From TWA4 sp051879215 (lineage in GTDB: Bacteria; Bacillota; Clostridia; Lachnospirales; Lachnospiraceae): a stretch of DNA of 64,000 nt. How positions within the stretch are numbered: position 1 is the first letter of the stretch; each line of letters begins with the position of its first letter. A program made the translations under genes and the position numbers. Location of the stretch: positions 5,526 to 69,525 of the forward strand of contig JBJELP010000267.1 in the NCBI GenBank assembly GCA_051879215.1, given 5' to 3'. The notes beneath the pieces are model-generated. The model searched no databases. It was not told where the DNA came from and saw only the letters and a list, made by a program, of their open reading frames with translations. Shown in pieces: positions 1 through 9,534 of the stretch.

Positions 1-718
1 CTGCAGAAGGACTTTCTGATGCCTCACCGGTATTGGGATCGGTATTCTCAAAAGAAGCTCCCGCATTTTTATTCTTTGCCTCCAGACGCATGGCGGGCAT
101 CAGACCGAATGTACGAACGGCATTGTCAAACTGATAGTTTTCTTTATAGACCGGATCGCCCTTTGCCAGCAGATTGCCTCCCAGATAAAGAATCAGTGAG
201 CAGATCAGAACAAGAACAGGAAAATGCGGTCTCATCCGTTTATTGGTGATGATTGCTCTGCGGAAAATCCACACCAGTGCCACAGGAAGCAGATACAGGA
301 GAATAATGTACCAGCCTTTTACAACTGTGATGACAACCGAACCGGCGAAATCACCTGCCACATCACCGGCTCCGGTCAATATGGATTCCAGTGTCATGTA
401 TACCTGAAATGCTTTTCCTACAAAAAACTCGGTACCGATCAGCAGTGCTTCTACGGCAAACACAATCACAGTATACCAGCTGCGGAACTTTCTGCCGGGC
501 AGTACCAGATAAATAACCAGCTCCAGGCCGCCAAGGGCAATGGTAAACAGCAGGAACGTAAAGAAATTACCTGCCCCCGCTCCCCCTAAAAGTTTTAGAA
601 TCAATTCATCATAAAGCAATACCAGGGGAAACAGCAGACAGCTTGCCCACTGCAGGGTTTCGTTCCCTTTTTTCCCTCTGTTCCAGTTAATCTTATAATT
701 TTTCCGATTACTCTTCAT
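1..718 (-). CDS. LTA synthase-like membrane sulfatase, N-terminal part
   Basis: The gene runs off the left edge, so only the first 239 codons are visible and the catalytic sulfatase domain is outside. The visible part is a short basic N-terminus (MKSNRKNYK), then about four or five hydrophobic segments, then a hydrophilic stretch beginning NLLAKGDPVYKENYQFDNAV. This matches the membrane half of LtaS/alkaline-phosphatase-superfamily sulfatases, which move glycerol-phosphate or similar head groups onto lipids or cell-wall polymers at the outer membrane face. The start at 718 has GGAGAA six bases upstream; an in-frame ATG two codons earlier sits too close to that site. The family call is inferred from the membrane layout because the active site is not in view. 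Confidence 0.6.
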   Translation of the reverse strand, partial: MKSNRKNYKINWNRGKKGNETLQWASCLLFPLVLLYDELILKLLGGAGAGNFFTFLLFTIALGGLELVIYLVLPGRKFRSWYTVIVFAVEALLIGTEFFVGKAFQVYMTLESILTGAGDVAGDFAGSVVITVVKGWYIILLYLLPVALVWIFRRAIITNKRMRPHFPVLVLICSLILYLGGNLLAKGDPVYKENYQFDNAVRTFGLMPAMRLEAKNKNAGASFENTDPNTGEASESPSA

Positions 719-878
719 TTTCATTTCTCCATATTTCTGACTTCTGTAACATGAAAACAACTGCACTGAAATCCGTACAGCTGTTGTCTATCTTATGAAC
801 AATACCGAACCTTTCCGACTTGTCGGTGACAAAAGGATATATCCCATGATACAGGCTTTCCGGTCGGAAATCGCGTAT

Positions 879-907
879 AGTATAACATAACCTCATTCGG
901 ATTGAAA
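879..907 (-). promoter_or_regulatory. candidate promoter for the sulfatase gene
   Basis: On the minus strand, TTTCAA and TATACT are separated by 17 bp, with an extended TG before the -10. It would give a leader of about 160 bases. The -35 is weak. Confidence 0.35.
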
Positions 908-967
908 GCTTTATCCATATGATTTTCCTGTAAACAAAATTAAGTTTTTATTAAGGAATATTTACTA

Positions 968-2377
968 TCATTCTTTTCTTTCAAGTTTTGCTATGCATTC
1001 CACCCCGGTGGTATGGGGAAACATATCCACAGGCTGAACCTTTACAGTCTGATATCCGTGGGCATCCAGATACTGCAGGTCTCTGGCCAGTGTAGAAGAA
1101 TTGCAGGACACATAGACGATCCGGTCCGGATTCATCTTTACCATTGTTTCCAGAACGATTTCCTCACAGCCTTTTCTGGGCGGGTCGGTAACGATTACAT
1201 CTGCATGAATTCCGTCTTTCTGATATCGTTCCGGAAGTACCTCTTCTGCCTTACCCACATAAAATTCCGCATTGGAGATCTGATTGTTTGCCGCATTGAT
1301 CCGGGCATTTTCAATGGCTGCGGGAACGATCTCCACCCCGTATACCTGTTTTGCCTGACGGGCAAGGAATAAGGAAATGGTACCGGTACCGCAATACAGA
1401 TCCCACACGGTTTCCTGTCCGGTCAGTTCCGCAAATTCCAGAGCCTTTCCATACAGAACTTCTGTCTGCAGAGGATTGACCTGGAAGAAGGACTGGGCTG
1501 ATATCCGATAGGATATCGATCCGATCCGGTCCGTAATGTAGTCCGGTCCATAGAGGGAAACCATGGTGCTTCCCAGAATCACATTGGTTCTGGATGAATT
1601 GATATTGAGACAGATACTGGTCATTCCATCCACCTGACAAAGCATCCGGATCAGAGCATCCACTGCGGCAGCAGATCTTTGTTTTTTGCTGTTTACAACC
1701 AGACACACCATGATTTCTCCGGTATGGTGACCGCTTCGGATCATGATGTGGCGCAGGTACCCCTGTCCGGTGGTTTCATTGTATGCCGGAATCCGATATG
1801 TTATCATCCAGTTTCGAATGATTTCAATGATTTCTTCATTGACCGGCTGTCCGATGTGGCAGACCGGTGTTTCAATGATGGAATGGGTTCTGCCTGCGTA
1901 GAATCCGATACAGATCTGTCCATCCTTTCCCTCTCTTACAGGATACTGTGCTTTATTCCGGTAATTCCAGGGACCCTGACCGGATTCCGACTTCATCCCG
2001 ATAGTGTCAAGAACCGGTACATCCGGCAGATGGCCCAGCCGGCTCATATGGGCTTTTACTTTATCGGTTTTGAATTTTAACTGGGCAGCATACTCCATGG
2101 CCTGAATCTGACATCCTCCGCAGGGAGCTGCTGCAGGACATCTGGGTTCTGTGCGCTGGGCGGATGCTTTGCGAAGTTCCAACATCCGTGCAAACCCATA
2201 TCCTTTTTTTACTGCAGTCACTTTTGCCAGTACTTCATCTCCCGGCAATGTATCTTTAATAAACAGGGTAAAGCTGTCGGCTTTGCCGATTCCTTCGCCC
2301 TCTTCACTGATATCTGTAATGGAAACCAGCACCTGGTCATTTTTCTGAACAGGTGCTGTGATTGTTTTTTTACTCAT
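968..2377 (-). CDS. rlmD: 23S rRNA (uracil-5-)-methyltransferase, RlmD/RlmCD type
   Basis: 469-residue class I SAM methyltransferase that makes 5-methyluridine in 23S rRNA. It has an N-terminal TRAM domain (about residues 10-70), a cysteine cluster CPAAAPCGGCQ typical of the 4Fe-4S site of RumA-like enzymes, the SAM loop WDLYCGTGTISLFLA, the substrate motif VTDPPRKGC and the catalytic cysteine in YVSCNSSTLARDL. The longest frame starts 68 codons earlier, but that extension is low-complexity read-through overlapping yhaM. The ATG at 2377 has GGGAGAA upstream and begins the TRAM domain. It is the last gene of an apparent operon with yhaM and the HtrA-like gene. It could modify one or two uridines; sequence alone does not decide between RlmC, RlmD and RlmCD. 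Confidence 0.9.
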   Translation of the reverse strand: MSKKTITAPVQKNDQVLVSITDISEEGEGIGKADSFTLFIKDTLPGDEVLAKVTAVKKGYGFARMLELRKASAQRTEPRCPAAAPCGGCQIQAMEYAAQLKFKTDKVKAHMSRLGHLPDVPVLDTIGMKSESGQGPWNYRNKAQYPVREGKDGQICIGFYAGRTHSIIETPVCHIGQPVNEEIIEIIRNWMITYRIPAYNETTGQGYLRHIMIRSGHHTGEIMVCLVVNSKKQRSAAAVDALIRMLCQVDGMTSICLNINSSRTNVILGSTMVSLYGPDYITDRIGSISYRISAQSFFQVNPLQTEVLYGKALEFAELTGQETVWDLYCGTGTISLFLARQAKQVYGVEIVPAAIENARINAANNQISNAEFYVGKAEEVLPERYQKDGIHADVIVTDPPRKGCEEIVLETMVKMNPDRIVYVSCNSSTLARDLQYLDAHGYQTVKVQPVDMFPHTTGVECIAKLERKE

Positions 2378-2453
2378 ATAAACTGATTCTCCCTGTCTCT
2401 GTATCCATCTCACTTCCCAGAACCGCTTCCGGTCATGGGCATATTTCCGAAAT

Positions 2454-3398
2454 TTACAGAGGCGTTGTACGTTTGAAATTACTCTCCAGAAGTCTGTTGT
2501 ATCCCAGCCATTCGCTGTCGCAGTTGTTGTTCTCCAGCATCTCACGCATGGTCTCCAGTTTTGCATCAGTATTGTCTGCAAAATTCAGAGCTGCTGCTTC
2601 AATCATGGCCGGTTTCTTCGGGGATCCGTATTCCAGCTCGCCGTGATGGGCCAGAATACAATGGCGCAGTTCATTGGCTGTTTTAACCGGAAACGCAGGA
2701 ATTTTACGGATATGTTCGCCCACCATCTCTGCTCCGATCACAATATGGCCCAGAAGCTGGCCGTCCTCTGTATAATCATTCTCCGGAAATGCAGATAATT
2801 CTCTGGTTTTTCCGATATCATGAAGCATGGCTGCAGTCAGCAGCAGATCCCGGTTGAGAACCGGATATTGTCTGCAGTAGAAATCACACAGTCTGGTCAC
2901 ACCCAGGGTATGTTCCAGAAGTCCTCCCACAAAGCTGTGATGTACGCTTTTGGCAGCAGAGTGCTGACTGAATGTTCGGGCCAGTTCCTTATCCTCCACA
3001 AAAAAGCTTCGCAGCAGGGTACGCATCTTCGGATTGCCGATGCTGTCCACGAATCCCAGAAGCTCTTTGTACATTTCATTGACAGAGAAACGGCTGCAGG
3101 GCAGATAGTCCTGCGGATTGTACTCTCTTTCATCCGCAATGCGCACTCTTCTGACATTCAGCTGAAGGCTGCCCTGAAAGCTGGTAACCTCTCCTTCAAT
3201 CTGGATATAGTCCATGGCTTCAAAATGATTGATTCCATTGCTCAGATCCCATATTTTGGCATCAATTGTGCCTGTTTTGTCCTGAAGGATCAGTGAAAAA
3301 TAGTTTTTTCCGGTTTTGGACCGGAGTGCCTGTTTCTGTTTGCAGAGATATATATCATTGGTACGATCTCCTTCACGCAGATTTCCGATAAATTTCAT
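2454..3398 (-). CDS. yhaM: 3'-5' exoribonuclease YhaM family (OB fold + HD)
   Basis: 314 residues: an N-terminal OB-fold nucleic-acid-binding domain (about 1-90, including DIYLCKQKQALRSKTGKNYF) followed by an HD metal-dependent domain with LEHTLGVTRL, AMLHDIGK and ILAHHGELEYGSPKKP. This is the arrangement of YhaM, a cytoplasmic exonuclease that trims RNA 3' ends and is used in Firmicutes. Length is normal (about 310). The initiation region is odd: the only strong Shine-Dalgarno sequence is about 25 bases upstream of the ATG, with a small hairpin between them, and an out-of-frame ATG sits at the ideal distance (see findings). It follows the HtrA-like gene by 36 bases. Confidence 0.9.
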   Translation of the reverse strand: MKFIGNLREGDRTNDIYLCKQKQALRSKTGKNYFSLILQDKTGTIDAKIWDLSNGINHFEAMDYIQIEGEVTSFQGSLQLNVRRVRIADEREYNPQDYLPCSRFSVNEMYKELLGFVDSIGNPKMRTLLRSFFVEDKELARTFSQHSAAKSVHHSFVGGLLEHTLGVTRLCDFYCRQYPVLNRDLLLTAAMLHDIGKTRELSAFPENDYTEDGQLLGHIVIGAEMVGEHIRKIPAFPVKTANELRHCILAHHGELEYGSPKKPAMIEAAALNFADNTDAKLETMREMLENNNCDSEWLGYNRLLESNFKRTTPL

Positions 3399-3434
3399 AA
3401 TATGTCGCAGCCATTGGCTGCTTCCTCCCTTCTA

Positions 3435-4748
3435 TCAGCCCTGACGGACTGCCGGAGTTATCTTTAACTCCATTTTTATATATGCACCTTTACTGTATCG
3501 GTATACACTGATTGAAATCGGACGGTCCGGCAGAAGCTTTGTCAGCTTCTTTTCATAATCTTCCATGGTCAGGATAGAATCTCCGTCCAACTGATAAAGA
3601 ATATCACCTTCCTGCAGACCGCCGGTATAAGCCGGACTGTCTTTCCTCACATCCAGAATATAGATTCCTTCCGGCATGCCCGCAGAACTGCGGATTTCCT
3701 CTTCTATATCCTGTCCGCTGATTCCAAGTCCTGCCGTTGTTTTTCCTTCATAGATCCGGCTGATTGCAGGATACATATCTTCAATACTGTATGCGATGGA
3801 ATAGCTGCTGTTCAGACTTGTATCAGTCTGGGCGTGATCCGAATAGATCCCCAGAAGATTCCCATCCGTACCAATGAGGAAACTGCAGCCGGATGCACTC
3901 ACCGGAATGGAACACTGGATTCCCCGGATTGTGGTATCCGTAAGGGAAATCTGATCAACGATACAGGAAATAAATCCCACATTGACCGAGCCGATTCTTC
4001 CGCTGGGACTGCCTGCGGCCATAACCGGGTTTCCCGGTTTCAGACTGGCAGTACTTCCCATCAGAATCACCTGAATCTGCTCCGGATGAACCACTGATTT
4101 TTTTTCCATTGCAAGTACTGCCGCATTGTAAGCCGTATCATATCCCTGCAGTCGGGATTCCACCCATTCACCACCCGGAAGCCGGCAGCGGATAGAATCT
4201 GCACCCAGGATGCCGCTGCATCCGGTCAGAATATAGTACTGATCATCTGTATTTCTGATAATGATTCCTGACTGTGTCATCTCGCTGTCATAACTGGTTG
4301 AAAACCAGTCCATATCTTTTCTTACCGCTTCCACCAGAACCAGTGACTTTTCCAGAGAATCTGCCACGGACTGCACCGTTTCAGACAGGGTCTGTTTCTT
4401 TTCCTGTGTTTTTTTATCAATCTGCCGGGAAATAAATTCCTCCAGTTCTTTCTGGCTCTGCGGCAGTTCCGAATGTACATCCTCTTCTATGGTTTCCGCT
4501 TCTGTCTCTTCGGGAAGTTTTACCGTTTTTTCATTCTGCGGCCTGAAAACCGATGAAAAAACAGCAAAAACAACAGCTGCCGTCAGTCCGAAGACCAGAC
4601 CGCCTGCAGCCGGTTTACAAAGATAATTTATGATTTCAGATCGGATATTTTTCCTGGTTACGATCTTTTCCCGGATAAAATCCGGCTGTTCCAAACCTCC
4701 GTAATCCGCATCTGACCGGTTTTCCTTTGCATCGTTTTTCATGTCCAT
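3435..4748 (-). CDS. membrane-anchored HtrA-like protein with degenerate catalytic triad and PDZ domain
   Basis: 437 residues. It has a cytosolic N-terminus of about 48 residues, one membrane segment (about 50-68), an acidic and coiled linker (75-140), a chymotrypsin-fold domain (about 140-325) and a C-terminal PDZ domain (about 340-430, with DSPAYTGGLQEGDILYQLDG). Aligned by eye to HtrA/DegP, the histidine position (ILTNNHV) reads ILTGCSG, the aspartate position (TDLAVL) reads YNAAVL, and the serine motif GNSGG reads SASGC. Only the serine seems kept, so it is probably a non-proteolytic scaffold or sensor. The frame opens with a TTG at 4751; ATGs at 4748 and 4742 fit the ribosome site better. 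It heads the operon with yhaM and rlmD. Confidence 0.8.
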   Translation of the reverse strand: MDMKNDAKENRSDADYGGLEQPDFIREKIVTRKNIRSEIINYLCKPAAGGLVFGLTAAVVFAVFSSVFRPQNEKTVKLPEETEAETIEEDVHSELPQSQKELEEFISRQIDKKTQEKKQTLSETVQSVADSLEKSLVLVEAVRKDMDWFSTSYDSEMTQSGIIIRNTDDQYYILTGCSGILGADSIRCRLPGGEWVESRLQGYDTAYNAAVLAMEKKSVVHPEQIQVILMGSTASLKPGNPVMAAGSPSGRIGSVNVGFISCIVDQISLTDTTIRGIQCSIPVSASGCSFLIGTDGNLLGIYSDHAQTDTSLNSSYSIAYSIEDMYPAISRIYEGKTTAGLGISGQDIEEEIRSSAGMPEGIYILDVRKDSPAYTGGLQEGDILYQLDGDSILTMEDYEKKLTKLLPDRPISISVYRYSKGAYIKMELKITPAVRQG

Positions 4749-4779
4749 CAACCTGCCTCACCACAAAATCCTTTCTGCC

Positions 4780-4808
4780 ATTATAAATTATAACGCTTCC
4801 AATGTGAA
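4780..4808 (-). promoter_or_regulatory. candidate promoter for the HtrA-like/yhaM/rlmD operon
   Basis: TTCACA, 17 bp, TATAAT on the minus strand, divergent from the mutS2 promoter. A second TATAAT lies seven bases further upstream. Confidence 0.5.
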
Positions 4809-4835
4809 GCGATTTTCTCAGATATTTTCACTCAG

Positions 4836-4864
4836 TTGCAGGAATCCGGCGGCTGTGCTACAAT
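4836..4864 (+). promoter_or_regulatory. mutS2 promoter
   Basis: TTGCAG, 17 bp, TACAAT; it ends about 45 bases before the mutS2 ATG at 4910. Confidence 0.7.
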
Positions 4865-4909
4865 GATAGCTGTGAAATTATCTGTTTTTTGAACTTATCG
4901 GAGATTAAT

Positions 4910-7318
4910 ATGAATAAAAAAGCGCTGAAAACATTAGAATATGACAAAATTCTGGAGCGTCTTGCCCGCTACGCATCCACTCCCCTCGGGGAAGAAACCT
5001 GCCGCAGCCTGGAACCCATGGATGATATTTCCATGATACGTCTGGCCGTACAGGAAACAACGGATGCCGCTGACCGCATCCGCAGACATGGTCCGGTTTC
5101 CTTCAGCGGGGTAAAAGATATCACCGCTTCCATCAAACGGCTGGAAATCGGCTCCAATCTGGGAATCAGTGAACTGCTGGCTGTCAGCAGCCTGCTTTCC
5201 GCAGCTTCCAGAGCCAGAAACTACGGCCGGGAGGAGGAAGAAACACCCGATGATTCCCTGACCTGCTATTTTGAAGCACTGGACCCCCTGACCCAGCTGC
5301 ATAAAGAAATTACCCGCTGCATTAAATCGGAAGAAGAAATTGATGATCATGCCAGTCCTGCACTGCATCAGATCCGCCGTTCCATGGGCGGAATCAATGC
5401 CCGTATTCATGCCCAGCTGAATTCCCTCCTGGCCGCACATAAAAACGAACTGCAGGATGCTGTTGTCACCATGCGCAACGGTCGTTACTGTCTTCCCGTA
5501 AAGGCTGAAAATAAAAACCAGATTTCCGGTATGGTACAGGATCAGTCCTCCACCGGATCCACTTATTTCATTGAACCCATGGCGGTGATCAAACTGAACA
5601 ATGAAATGCGGGAACTGGAAATCCGGGAGCAGAAGGAGATTGAAATCATTCTGGCATCCCTCAGCAGTCAGACCGCTCCCTATACAGACATCCTGATGGA
5701 AAATCTGAAAGCACTGTCCCATCTGGATTTCGTATTTGCAAAAGCACTGTATTCTGCCAGCTACAAGGGATCCTGTCCTGTTTTCAATACAAAAGGGATC
5801 ATCCATATCCGGGACGGACGCCACCCTCTTCTGGATCCGGCAAAGGTTGTGCCCACCACCATTCGCCTGGGAAAGGATTTTACCCTGCTGATCATCACAG
5901 GACCCAATACCGGCGGTAAAACCGTATCACTGAAGACCACGGGACTTCTGCAGATGATGGGACAGTCCGGTCTGCATATCCCTGCCTTTGAGGGTTCCGA
6001 ACTGGCTGTTTTTGAGGAAATTTATGCGGACATCGGTGATGAGCAGAGTATTGAGCAAAGCCTCAGTACCTTCTCCGCCCATATGACCAACATTGTACCC
6101 ATTCTTGAGAAGGCAGATATACGCTCTCTGGTACTTTTTGATGAACTGGGAGCAGGCACTGATCCGGTGGAAGGTGCCGCACTGGCTATGTCCATTCTGA
6201 ATTTTCTTCATAACATGCAGGTACGTACCATGGCAACCACCCACTACAGTGAACTGAAGGTTTATGCCCTTTCCACCGATGGAGTGGAAAATGCATCCTG
6301 TGAATTTGATGTGGATACCCTGTCCCCCACCTACCGTCTGCTGATCGGTATTCCCGGCAAAAGCAATGCCTTTGCCATCTCCAGAAAACTGGGGCTGGAA
6401 GAACACATCATCGAAACGGCAGGCTCTTACATCGGCAAGCAGGATAAAGCCTTCGAAGATGTCATTGCCGATCTGGAACATTCCCGTCAGGAAATGGAAA
6501 AAGACAAGGCTGAAATCGAACGGCTGAAACGGGATGCTGCCATTCTGAAACGCCGTGTGGAGGAACAGAAAAAACAGCTGGAAGAACGTCGTGAAAAGCT
6601 GATCAATCAGGCCAATGAAGAAGCCCAGCAGATTCTCCGTTCTGCAAAGACAACAGCCGACCAGACCATCCGCCGGATCAACAAACTGGGGCAGCAGGGC
6701 GGTGATAATATGCAGGAGCTGGAAAAAGAGCGGGCAAAGCTGCGTAATCAGCTGGATAAAAATGAAAAGAAAAAACAGAAACGGCTTTATGCATCAGCCA
6801 AAACCGCCCGTGCAGAAGATATTAAGATCGGAGACTCCATCCGGGTGATTTCCCTCAATATGAAAGGTACAGTAACCTCTCTCCCCAATGCCAAAGGGGA
6901 TCTGCAGGTTCAGATGGGTATCATGAATTCCCAGGTTAATATCCGTGACGTGGAACTTCTGAATGAAAATACCATGTCCGGTCCCGACGGTCAGGCCATC
7001 CTGTCCAGCCGGAAAACAGGAAAAGGTACCCATGCCAGCCAGATCAAGATGAACAAATCCATGAATGTCAGCACTGAAATCAATCTGATCGGTATGAACG
7101 CTGATGAGGCTATTTCCACTCTGGACAAATATCTGGATGATGCCTATCTGGCCCATCTTCCCCAGGTCCGCGTCGTTCATGGGCGCGGTACCGGAACGTT
7201 AAAAAATGCGGTTCACAATCATCTGAAACGGCTTCGCTACGTCAAGAGTTACCGTCTCGGAACTTTCGGAGAAGGCAATACCGGTGTAACCATTGTTACC
7301 TTTGATACGGCTCAGTAA
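4910..7318 (+). CDS. mutS2: MutS2: ATPase with Smr nuclease domain
   Basis: 802 residues, full family length. MutS-type core and clamp, then the ABC ATPase with Walker A GPNTGGKT (331-338), signature STFSAHM, Walker B LFDELGAGTDPVEG and the H-loop ATTHYSEL. A long charged coiled coil follows, then a KOW-like segment and a C-terminal Smr domain (last ~75 residues, with VVHGRGTGTLK). Known roles of the family are suppression of recombination and, in Bacillus, splitting of collided ribosomes; no mismatch-recognition domain is present. The longest frame begins at a TTG at 4889; the ATG at 4910 has CGGAGA at good spacing and starts the conserved LEYDKILERL region. Confidence 0.95.
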   Translation: MNKKALKTLEYDKILERLARYASTPLGEETCRSLEPMDDISMIRLAVQETTDAADRIRRHGPVSFSGVKDITASIKRLEIGSNLGISELLAVSSLLSAASRARNYGREEEETPDDSLTCYFEALDPLTQLHKEITRCIKSEEEIDDHASPALHQIRRSMGGINARIHAQLNSLLAAHKNELQDAVVTMRNGRYCLPVKAENKNQISGMVQDQSSTGSTYFIEPMAVIKLNNEMRELEIREQKEIEIILASLSSQTAPYTDILMENLKALSHLDFVFAKALYSASYKGSCPVFNTKGIIHIRDGRHPLLDPAKVVPTTIRLGKDFTLLIITGPNTGGKTVSLKTTGLLQMMGQSGLHIPAFEGSELAVFEEIYADIGDEQSIEQSLSTFSAHMTNIVPILEKADIRSLVLFDELGAGTDPVEGAALAMSILNFLHNMQVRTMATTHYSELKVYALSTDGVENASCEFDVDTLSPTYRLLIGIPGKSNAFAISRKLGLEEHIIETAGSYIGKQDKAFEDVIADLEHSRQEMEKDKAEIERLKRDAAILKRRVEEQKKQLEERREKLINQANEEAQQILRSAKTTADQTIRRINKLGQQGGDNMQELEKERAKLRNQLDKNEKKKQKRLYASAKTARAEDIKIGDSIRVISLNMKGTVTSLPNAKGDLQVQMGIMNSQVNIRDVELLNENTMSGPDGQAILSSRKTGKGTHASQIKMNKSMNVSTEINLIGMNADEAISTLDKYLDDAYLAHLPQVRVVHGRGTGTLKNAVHNHLKRLRYVKSYRLGTFGEGNTGVTIVTFDTAQ

Positions 7319-7395
7319 CAGCCGCTGTATTGCAGTTGCTTTTGCTGTACCGTAATCATGAATGACCTGAAAATGATATCAGGAAGGAGAAAACT

Positions 7396-8109
7396 ATGCC
7401 GAAACAGAAAATCCTCATTGTCGATGATGATGAAATGATCAGTGAACTGATTGCTCTCTATCTGGCGAAGGAAATGTTTGAAACACGTATTGTGGGAGAC
7501 GGTCTGGAAGCACTGACTGTATTCGAAGAATTTCAGCCCAATCTGATTCTTCTGGATCTGATGCTTCCCGGTATTGACGGATATGAGGTCTGCAGAGAAA
7601 TCCGTAAGACCTCCAATACACCAATCATCATGCTTTCTGCCAAAGGAGAGGTATTTGACAAGGTGCTTGGTCTGGAGCTGGGGGCTGATGACTATATCAT
7701 CAAACCCTTTGATTCCAAAGAACTGGTTGCCAGAGTAAAAGCTCTGCTGCGCCGGGCATCTGCCTTTTCTGCCCAGCCTTCCATCCCGATCCCGGAACAG
7801 CCGACAGCCCAGTATGTATCTTATCCGGATCTGATTGTGAATCTGACAAACTATTCAGTCACATTGAAAAACAAGCGTCTGGACATGCCGCCGAAGGAAC
7901 TGGAACTGCTTTATTTTCTTGCCAAATCTCCCAATCAGGTTTTTACCAGAGACCAGCTTCTGGACCATATCTGGGGATATGAATATCAGGGAGATACCCG
8001 TACCGTTGACGTGCATGTAAAAAGAATCCGTGAGAAAATCGGTGAAAACCCTTTCTGGAAACTGGCCACCGTTCATCGGATCGGATATAAATTTGAAGTA
8101 ATGTCATGA
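7396..8109 (+). CDS. OmpR/PhoB-family response regulator
   Basis: 237 residues. The receiver domain has the acidic pocket VDDDE at the N-terminus, the phospho-acceptor Asp54 in ILLDLMLPG and the conserved lysine in DYIIKPF. The C-terminal winged helix (about 140-235) contains PPKELELLYFLA and TVDVHVKRIREKI. It is a DNA-binding transcription regulator phosphorylated by the kinase encoded next, whose ATG overlaps its stop (ATGA). A good AGGAAGGAG site precedes the start. Which stimulus it serves cannot be read from the sequence; the fold and order resemble VanR/PhoP-like cell-envelope systems. Confidence 0.9.
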   Translation: MPKQKILIVDDDEMISELIALYLAKEMFETRIVGDGLEALTVFEEFQPNLILLDLMLPGIDGYEVCREIRKTSNTPIIMLSAKGEVFDKVLGLELGADDYIIKPFDSKELVARVKALLRRASAFSAQPSIPIPEQPTAQYVSYPDLIVNLTNYSVTLKNKRLDMPPKELELLYFLAKSPNQVFTRDQLLDHIWGYEYQGDTRTVDVHVKRIREKIGENPFWKLATVHRIGYKFEVMS

Positions 8110-9524
8110 AGAAAAAACTGAATATGAAAATACTGGTCGGTTTTCTGATCTTTGGTCTGGCCGCCTTTATTCTGATTTCCACCTATGCTTCCGGCCTGGT
8201 TCTGACAGTTCTGTGCCGGATCCATGCTGAAAAACTCTATGAACAGGCTGAAAACCTGGCTGCTGAATGCGTCAGTTCCTATAACGGCAATATGTACCCT
8301 CTGTCAGACAGACAGGAAGAGTACAATGGGATTGCCAAAGGCATAAACGGTATGATCTGGATTGCCGACAGCGACGGAAATATCATCTATGACAGTTCTG
8401 ATCGATATACCGGAAAGATGATTTCTGATTTTTCTCCTGCCTCTTTCGGCAGCGGCAGTAAAAAAATCCCCCGGTATGCAGAAATCGGTCGTTTTTACAA
8501 TATGTTGGAAGCCCGGCAGTTATCTGTTATGGCTTCCATTCATGTTAAATACAGAACCAGAGGATACGTTATCATACATCTTCCCATGTCCATTGTGGAA
8601 ACGGATCAGTATCAGATCCTGAATCTGATGTATCTCAGCGGCGGTATTGTCTTCCTGCTGTCCTTTTTCCTGCTGTTTCTGTTCCAGAGGTATGTTTACC
8701 GCCCTCTGAAGGAAATCATTCATGCGGCAGATGAATATGCTGACGGCAATCTGAAGTATCGCTGCCCGGTTGTCAGCAATGATGAGATCGGATATCTGTC
8801 TGCAACACTGAACTATATGGCCTCAGAACTGAACAACGCGGAAGAATACCAGCGGAAATTCATTTCCAATGTTTCCCATGATTTTCGTTCCCCGTTAACT
8901 TCCATCCGGGGCTATCTGATTGCCATACTGGATGGAACCATACCGCCTGAACTGTACGAAAAATACCTGAATATTGTCATCCGTGAAACCGACCGGCTGA
9001 ACAAACTGACTGAAGGATTGCTGACCCTCAATCAGCTGGATGGTGAAAACCGTTCTTCACTGAATCTGGTGTCTTTTGATATCAATCAGGCGATTAAGGA
9101 TACCTGTACTTCCTTTGAAGGACGATGCAGAAATAAAAATATCACATTTAATCTAACATTTTCAGCAAAAACCATGGGAGTCCGTGCAGACTTCGGCAAA
9201 ATCCAGCAGGTATTATACAACCTGATCGACAATGCCATCAAATTTTCCGGTAATGATACGACCATTGATCTGGAAACCTACGATCGTCATGGAAAGGTGT
9301 TTGTTTCCGTCAAGGACCACGGCTGCGGGATTCCCATCGAAAACCAGAAAAAAATCTTTGAACGGTTTTACAAAGCAGACAATTCCAGAGGAAAGGACCG
9401 GCAGGGAACCGGTCTCGGTCTGGCAATTACCCGGGAGATCATCCTTGCCCATCAGCAGACCATTGACGTAATCAGCACCCCCGGTGTCGGAACCGAATTT
9501 ATTTTCACACTGGCGAAAGCATAA
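8106..9524 (+). CDS. membrane sensor histidine kinase
   Basis: 472 residues. TM1 at about 8-37, an extracellular sensor region (about 40-172), TM2 at about 177-197, a HAMP domain (about 198-250), a HisKA dimer domain with His258 in NVSHDFRSPLTS, and an HATPase domain with NLIDNAIKFS, KDHGCGIP and GTGLGLAI. It autophosphorylates and passes phosphate to the regulator encoded immediately upstream, with which it is translationally coupled. The extracellular part has no motif I recognise. Confidence 0.92.
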   Translation: MKKKLNMKILVGFLIFGLAAFILISTYASGLVLTVLCRIHAEKLYEQAENLAAECVSSYNGNMYPLSDRQEEYNGIAKGINGMIWIADSDGNIIYDSSDRYTGKMISDFSPASFGSGSKKIPRYAEIGRFYNMLEARQLSVMASIHVKYRTRGYVIIHLPMSIVETDQYQILNLMYLSGGIVFLLSFFLLFLFQRYVYRPLKEIIHAADEYADGNLKYRCPVVSNDEIGYLSATLNYMASELNNAEEYQRKFISNVSHDFRSPLTSIRGYLIAILDGTIPPELYEKYLNIVIRETDRLNKLTEGLLTLNQLDGENRSSLNLVSFDINQAIKDTCTSFEGRCRNKNITFNLTFSAKTMGVRADFGKIQQVLYNLIDNAIKFSGNDTTIDLETYDRHGKVFVSVKDHGCGIPIENQKKIFERFYKADNSRGKDRQGTGLGLAITREIILAHQQTIDVISTPGVGTEFIFTLAKA

Positions 9525-9534
9525 TGGTTCTGTT

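Noticed and set aside
708..896. 62-codon minus-strand frame before the sulfatase gene
   Set aside because: Overlaps the sulfatase start, lacks a ribosome site and runs through the probable promoter and leader.
4889..4909. TTG start seven codons upstream for mutS2
   Set aside because: No ribosome site before the TTG; the ATG at 4910 has CGGAGA and matches family starts.
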